Source: Bacilli bacterium (GTDB lineage: Bacteria > Bacillota_I > Bacilli_A > RFN20 > CAG-826). From it: 9,215 nucleotides of DNA. The notes beneath the pieces were generated by a model. The model made no database searches. It worked only from the letters and a program-made list of their open reading frames with translations, and was not told where the DNA came from. The DNA lies in contig JAFXLR010000128.1 of NCBI GenBank assembly GCA_017531065.1, positions 1 to 9,215 on the forward strand, read 5' to 3'. Made by a program: the position numbers and the translations under genes. Below are positions 6,117 to 9,215 of this stretch, in pieces (position 1 is the first letter of the stretch; each line of letters starts with the position of its first letter).

Positions 6117-7531
6117 AAAAGCAAGTATTCAACCCTTATTTGCCATTAGATGAATACGTCCCTGATGCCGAACCTCATATCTTCGGCGACAGAGTCTACA
6201 TCTATGGTTCCCACGACCGTTTCAACGGCCATGACTTCTGCGTCTTAGACCACATCACCTATAGCGCCCCAATCGACGATCTCAGCGATTGGCGTTATGA
6301 AGGCGTCATCTTCAAGAGAAGCGATGACCCACATAACGGCAAGAAGGGCAGAAGCCCTCTTTACGCCCCAGATGCCATCCAGGGCCCAGATGGAAAGTAC
6401 TATCTTTACTACTTCGCCGCTTACCATAACGAGATCGGCGTCGCCGTCTGCGATACCCCATGCGGACAGTTCAAGCCAATCGGTTATGTCCACCATGCTG
6501 ATGGCACCCATCTTGGAAGAAAGAAGGGCGATGGCTTCGCTTTCGACCCAGGCGTCTATGTCGAAGGAAATGACGTCTATCTCTACACCGGCTTCGGCCC
6601 AGTCCATTACCCACTTACCTTAGGTAAGCAGTCCAAAGAAGGCGCGACTTGCTGCAAGCTTGACAAAGACATGATGGCCATCATCGGCGAGCCAAAGATC
6701 ATCTGCAAGGTCAAGAGAAACTCCAAAGGCACCGAATGGGAAGGCCACGAGTTCTTCGAAGCCTCTTCCATGAGAAAAATCGGCAACAAATATTACTTCA
6801 TCTATTCTTCCTTCCTCGGACATGAGCTCTGCTACGCTATCTCCGATAAACCAGATGGTGAGTTCCATTTCGGCGGCACCATCATCTCAATCGGTGATAT
6901 CGGACTTGGAAACCACAAAGATCCAAAGACCGCGAGCAACTTCACCGGCAACACCCATGGTTCCATCCTCACCATCGGTGACAAGCACTATATCTTCTAT
7001 CACCGCCAGACCAATAGAGACTGCTTCTCCCGTCAGGCCTGCGCCGAAGAGATCAAGATTGAGAAAGATGGTTCCATCAAACAGGTCGAAGTCACTTCCT
7101 GTGGCTTAAATGGCGGACCTCTCAAAGCAGAAGGTGCTTATCCAGCCTACATCGCTTGCAACCTCACTTCTCCAAAAGGCAATTGCTTCATGAGCCCATT
7201 CAAGTGCCATGGCAAGCCATACTTCACCCAGAGCAAGGATGAGAAACCAGTTCCTTATATCGCCAATGTCTATAATGGCGTTAAAGCCGGATGGAAATAC
7301 TTCGATTTCAAGAACGAGAAGGTTGACTTCTCGATCACTATGAAAGGCAAAGCCGAAGGCTACTTCAAAGTCTTCATCGACGAGAAGGAAGTCGGCAAAG
7401 TCGAAGTCAAGCCATCGAAAGAACTCGCTACCTATAAGAGTGAGATCAAAGTCGAGCCAGGCAAACATGCTTTATTCTTAGAGTATGTCGGCAAAGGCAA
7501 ACTTGAGTTACACACAATCGCCTTCAATTAA
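6113..7531 (+). CDS. Intracellular GH43 glycosidase (beta-xylosidase / arabinofuranosidase type) with C-terminal beta-sandwich
   Basis: A 472-residue glycoside hydrolase of family 43 (five-bladed propeller). The likely catalytic triad is Asp18 as base (YVPDAEPHIFGDRVYIYGSHD), Asp145 as pKa modulator (FDPGVYV) and Glu216 as acid (FFEASSMRKIGNKYYFIYS). YAPDA (85-89) and FYHRQT with His298 are further conserved core motifs. After about residue 370 an 80-100 residue beta-rich segment (WKYFDF ... KVDFSITM ... GYFKVFIDEKEVG ... GKHALFLEY) resembles a CBM6/35-like module. There is no signal peptide or membrane segment, so it acts in the cytoplasm on imported oligosaccharides or glycosides. Its ATG overlaps the AraC stop (ATGA), with GGAGGAG upstream. 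Operon context favours xylan-derived substrates, but GH43 members differ widely and beta-xylosidase versus alpha-L-arabinofuranosidase cannot be decided here. Confidence 0.92.
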   Translation: MKKQVFNPYLPLDEYVPDAEPHIFGDRVYIYGSHDRFNGHDFCVLDHITYSAPIDDLSDWRYEGVIFKRSDDPHNGKKGRSPLYAPDAIQGPDGKYYLYYFAAYHNEIGVAVCDTPCGQFKPIGYVHHADGTHLGRKKGDGFAFDPGVYVEGNDVYLYTGFGPVHYPLTLGKQSKEGATCCKLDKDMMAIIGEPKIICKVKRNSKGTEWEGHEFFEASSMRKIGNKYYFIYSSFLGHELCYAISDKPDGEFHFGGTIISIGDIGLGNHKDPKTASNFTGNTHGSILTIGDKHYIFYHRQTNRDCFSRQACAEEIKIEKDGSIKQVEVTSCGLNGGPLKAEGAYPAYIACNLTSPKGNCFMSPFKCHGKPYFTQSKDEKPVPYIANVYNGVKAGWKYFDFKNEKVDFSITMKGKAEGYFKVFIDEKEVGKVEVKPSKELATYKSEIKVEPGKHALFLEYVGKGKLELHTIAFN

Positions 7532-7547
7532 GCGAAAACCTAAAATT

Positions 7548-7573
7548 AAGACCCTGTTTACAGGGTCTTTTTT
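7548..7573 (+). terminator. Rho-independent terminator of the xyl operon
   Basis: AAGACCCTG (7548-7556), loop TTTA, CAGGGTCTT (7561-7569) form a perfect 9-bp stem, with a T-run through 7573. It begins 17 nt after the GH43 stop and separates the xylose operon from the redox cluster. Confidence 0.95.
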
Positions 7574-7591
7574 CATTCCAAAACATTTATC

Positions 7592-7619
7592 TTGTTAAAT
7601 ATGTCGCATACGATATAAT
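7592..7619 (+). promoter_or_regulatory. Promoter of the OhrR/MarR-like gene, apparently leaderless
   Basis: TTGTTA (7592-7597) and a perfect TATAAT (7614-7619) are 16 bp apart. Initiation 7 nt after the -10 box falls on 7626, the A of the start codon. No ribosome binding site lies between the -10 box and the ATG. If OhrR-like autoregulation applies, its operator should overlap this segment. Confidence 0.7.
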
Positions 7620-7625
7620 GTAGCC

Positions 7626-8072
7626 ATGGAAAATAACGAGAACCTTAAATTCGAATCCCTCTACCTCAAGAATCAAATCTGCTTCCCGACCTATGCGGTG
7701 GCAAACAAGATCCTCAGAAGGTACCAGCCTCTCCTTAGGGAGCTTGACCTCACTTACACCCAGTACATCACGATGATGGTGATGTGGGAGAAGAGGAAAG
7801 TGAATGAGAAGGATTTGGTGGAAGCCCTCTACCTCAAGGCCAACACCTTGACCGAACTCTTAAAGAAACTTAAGAAGAAGGGCTACATCGATATCGAGAA
7901 AGACAAGGAGGACAAGAGGAACATCGTTATCGTCCTGACGGATAAAGGCCTCGCCTTAAGAGAGAAGGCCGTGAATATCCCGAGTTGCATCTATCAAGAC
8001 CATTGGCTAAGCGATGAGGAATTCATCGTCTTCAAAGGATTACTCGACAAGATGCTTAAAGGGAACTGGTAA
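7626..8072 (+). CDS. OhrR-type MarR-family peroxide-sensing repressor
   Basis: A 148-residue winged-helix regulator that very closely follows the OhrR pattern. LKNQICFPTYAVANKILRRY puts Cys19 at the peroxide-reactive position (Cys15 of B. subtilis OhrR). Tyr33 (RRYQPLL) and Tyr44 (LTYTQY) match the two tyrosines that hydrogen-bond that cysteine. The recognition region is LYLKANTLTELLKKLKKKGYIDIEKDKEDKRN, including the wing DKEDKR, followed by LTDKGLALREKAVNIP. A second cysteine, Cys121, could be a resolving partner as in two-Cys OhrR proteins; this is inference. ATG 7626 is the only possible start: the frame upstream reaches a TAA at 7596 with no other start codon, and there is no ribosome binding site. 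The peroxidase gene begins 16 nt after the stop, so it is the likely target, together with the gene itself. Confidence 0.9.
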   Translation: MENNENLKFESLYLKNQICFPTYAVANKILRRYQPLLRELDLTYTQYITMMVMWEKRKVNEKDLVEALYLKANTLTELLKKLKKKGYIDIEKDKEDKRNIVIVLTDKGLALREKAVNIPSCIYQDHWLSDEEFIVFKGLLDKMLKGNW

Positions 8073-8074
8073 AC

Positions 8075-8081
8075 AAAGGAG
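8075..8081 (+). promoter_or_regulatory. Ribosome binding site fixing the peroxidase start
   Basis: AAAGGAG ends 7 nt before ATG 8089. It rules out the in-frame ATG at 8014, which lies inside the regulator gene. Confidence 0.85.
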
Positions 8082-8088
8082 AAAAGTT

Positions 8089-8637
8089 ATGAGCTCGATC
8101 TATGATTTAAATGTTACACGCGCGGATGGCAGCGAACTCTCGCTTAAGGAGTTTGAAGGTAAAGTCATCCTTGTCGTCAATACCGCGACCGGATGCGGAT
8201 TCACCCCTCAGTACGCTCCAATCGAGGAGATGTATAAGAAATACCATGAGAAAGGACTCGAGATCATTGATGTCCCATGTAACCAATTCGCTGGCCAGGC
8301 TCCAGGAAGCGATGAGGAGATCCATGAGTTCTGCACCCTCAAATACGACACTACCTTCCCTCAGATGAAGAAAAGCGACGTCAACGGTGAGAACGAGATC
8401 CCTCTCTTCAAATATCTTAAGAGCAAGAAAGGCTTCGAATCATTTGGCAAAGGACCAAAGGCCCTCATGATGAAAGCGGTCGCCAAAATGAAGGACCGCA
8501 AATACAAAGAGAACCCGGACATCAAATGGAACTTCACCAAGTTCGTCGTTGATAGAAACGGTGAGGTTGTTGCAAGATTCGAACCAACCATCGACATGAA
8601 AGAAGTCGAGAAGTGCGTTGTCTCTTTACTTGGATAA
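8089..8637 (+). CDS. Glutathione peroxidase family protein (probably thioredoxin-dependent thiol peroxidase)
   Basis: It reduces hydrogen peroxide and organic hydroperoxides in the cytoplasm. The 182-residue protein has the peroxidatic site NTATGCGFTPQY with Cys36 (cysteine, not selenocysteine), PCNQFAGQAPGS with Gln70, and IKWNFTKFVVDRNGEVVARFEPT with Trp147 and Asn148, completing the catalytic tetrad. Cys82 in EFCTLKYDTTFP occupies the resolving-cysteine position of thioredoxin-using members, so thioredoxin is the likelier reductant than glutathione. It is about 20 residues longer than the shortest family members because of an insert at about 113-144, before the WNF motif. It sits 16 nt after the OhrR-like gene and probably forms its regulon. 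NTATGCG instead of the common NVASKCG is a mild variation. Confidence 0.95.
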   Translation: MSSIYDLNVTRADGSELSLKEFEGKVILVVNTATGCGFTPQYAPIEEMYKKYHEKGLEIIDVPCNQFAGQAPGSDEEIHEFCTLKYDTTFPQMKKSDVNGENEIPLFKYLKSKKGFESFGKGPKALMMKAVAKMKDRKYKENPDIKWNFTKFVVDRNGEVVARFEPTIDMKEVEKCVVSLLG

Positions 8638-8699
8638 GAGAATTAAGGGAAAATAAAATAACAGCCGATACATATATCCCAATTTAGGAGGAAACAAGA
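8638..8699 (+). promoter_or_regulatory. Short gap with a strong ribosome binding site
   Basis: These 62 nt are A/T-rich, with no terminator stem. AGGAGG (8686-8691) lies 8 nt before ATG 8700. A second promoter could lie here, but no convincing -35/-10 pair is seen, so read-through from the regulator promoter is the simplest reading. Confidence 0.5.
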
Positions 8700-9146
8700 A
8701 TGACCAAAGTCGAATTCTTAAAAGAGCTTGCTAAAGGTTGGTTTGGCAATAGCCAGCAACATAGCATCCACGCCCAAATGTTAGCCGATAGAGGCTTCAA
8801 AGGCTTAGCCGAGAAGATCGCTGCCGAAGCCGAGGAGGAGTGGAACGAAGCCAAAGAGGTCAATAAGCGCCTCATCGAGCTTGGTGAGACCCCTGAAGTC
8901 GTCCTCGCTCCATACCCAGTCATCAAAGACGTCAAAGAGATGCTTGAATTTGATTGCAAGGAAAGCGCTGCTGCTCTCCCGGCAATGTCACAAGCCTTAG
9001 CCCTCTTTGCCGATGACTACGTCAGTGCGAACATGATTCAGAAATTCATCGTTGATGAGCAAGAGTACTATAACTGGGTGAGAGCCCATCTCAACCTCAT
9101 CAAAGAGATTGGCTACGAGAACTATCTCATCGAGCAGATTGGCTAA
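8700..9146 (+). CDS. Bacterioferritin-like (ferritin-superfamily) protein with altered di-iron ligands
   Basis: A 148-residue all-helical protein that fits the four-helix bundle and tail of bacterioferritin: HAQMLADRGFKGLAEKIAAEAEEEW (24-48), RLIELGETP (57-65), DVKEMLEFDCKESAAA, then DEQEYYNWVRAHLNLIKEIGYENYLIEQI (119-147), which closely follows the bacterioferritin C-terminus. Compared with my memory of E. coli Bfr, only Glu47 (E51) and Glu120 (E127) keep their ligand role. Trp14 replaces E18, Glu50 replaces H54, Ser89 (or the adjacent Glu88) stands at E94, and Tyr123 replaces H130. Trp48 replaces the haem ligand M52. Classical ferroxidase chemistry is therefore doubtful; iron storage, DNA protection or a scaffold role are open. 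It follows the peroxidase gene and precedes the flavoprotein gene by one nucleotide. The fold call is fairly sure, the function is not. Confidence 0.72.
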   Translation: MTKVEFLKELAKGWFGNSQQHSIHAQMLADRGFKGLAEKIAAEAEEEWNEAKEVNKRLIELGETPEVVLAPYPVIKDVKEMLEFDCKESAAALPAMSQALALFADDYVSANMIQKFIVDEQEYYNWVRAHLNLIKEIGYENYLIEQIG

Positions 9147-9147
9147 T

Positions 9148-9215
9148 ATGACTAACGTTGAAAGAGTCTACGAGTTCCTCGAAGCAGCAGGGACTTACTA
9201 TCTTGCCACCGTCGA
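9148..9215 (+). CDS. Pyridoxamine 5'-phosphate oxidase-like flavin-binding protein (partial, runs off right edge)
   Basis: Only 22 complete codons are visible: MTNVERVYEFLEAAGTYYLA, then TV. The pattern of a short helix followed by G-T-Y-Y-L-A-T-V is typical of the N-terminus of small PNPOx-like split-barrel proteins that bind FMN or similar cofactors. The ATG begins one nucleotide after the stop of the ferritin-like gene, with no strong ribosome binding site of its own, so translational coupling is likely. This would extend the redox cluster. The short visible length limits certainty. Confidence 0.62.
   Translation, partial: MTNVERVYEFLEAAGTYYLATV

Noticed and set aside
7600..7617. Operator palindrome for the OhrR-like protein at the promoter
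   Set aside because: ATATGTCGCATACGATAT has only short, imperfect symmetry (TCGCA/TACGA), too weak to call a site, although one is expected nearby.
8014..8088. 25-codon N-terminal extension of the glutathione peroxidase
   Set aside because: It overlaps the regulator gene in another frame, has an atypical sequence, and AAAGGAG directs initiation to ATG 8089.
8194..8196. Selenocysteine in the glutathione peroxidase
   Set aside because: The codon at the active site is TGC (Cys36), not TGA, and no in-frame TGA occurs in the gene.

Overview
The window looks like a chromosomal piece of a Bacillota (Firmicutes) genome, probably from an anaerobic or microaerophilic, gut-type Bacilli lineage. The reasons are strong AGGAGG-type ribosome binding sites, a perfect CcpA/cre operator, class II xylose isomerase, an OhrR-type MarR regulator and the closeness of most hits I recognise to Bacillota families. 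TGA is used as a stop (end of the AraC gene) and tryptophan is TGG, so the standard code applies. The species cannot be named from this sequence.

Layout. (1) Positions 1-1914, minus strand: a guaB-guaA operon for GMP synthesis (guaA runs off the left edge). Both enzymes are trimmed: GuaB lacks its CBS (Bateman) module, and GuaA has a shortened, catalytically dead-looking glutamine amidotransferase domain. (2) Positions 1915-2524: a divergent control region of about 600 bp with the guaB promoter and a 5' leader stem-loop, a central stretch without genes, and the xylA promoter with a cre site. (3) Positions 2525-7531, plus strand: a tightly packed xylose operon, xylA - xylB - araC-type regulator - GH43 glycosidase, with overlapping or closely spaced ends, closed by a clear intrinsic terminator at 7548-7573. 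(4) Positions 7626 to the right edge, plus strand: a redox-stress cluster of an OhrR-like MarR regulator, glutathione peroxidase, a bacterioferritin-like protein whose di-iron ligands are largely replaced, and the first 22 codons of a flavin-binding PNPOx-like protein.

How they work together. The GH43 enzyme has no signal peptide and probably cleaves imported xylo- or arabinoxylo-oligosaccharides in the cytoplasm. XylA and XylB then convert xylose to xylulose-5-phosphate. The embedded AraC-type protein probably senses the sugar, and CcpA shuts the operon down through the cre site. In the right-hand cluster the OhrR-like protein keeps the peroxide-sensing cysteine and its two tyrosine partners but sits beside a glutathione peroxidase rather than ohrA. 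Its start codon lies exactly where transcription should begin, suggesting a leaderless mRNA. The most unusual points are the paired domain loss in guaBA, the degenerate ferritin-like protein, and the guaB leader, which could fold into a small pseudoknot over its own ribosome binding site. No tRNA, rRNA, CRISPR array, insertion sequence or phage gene was seen.
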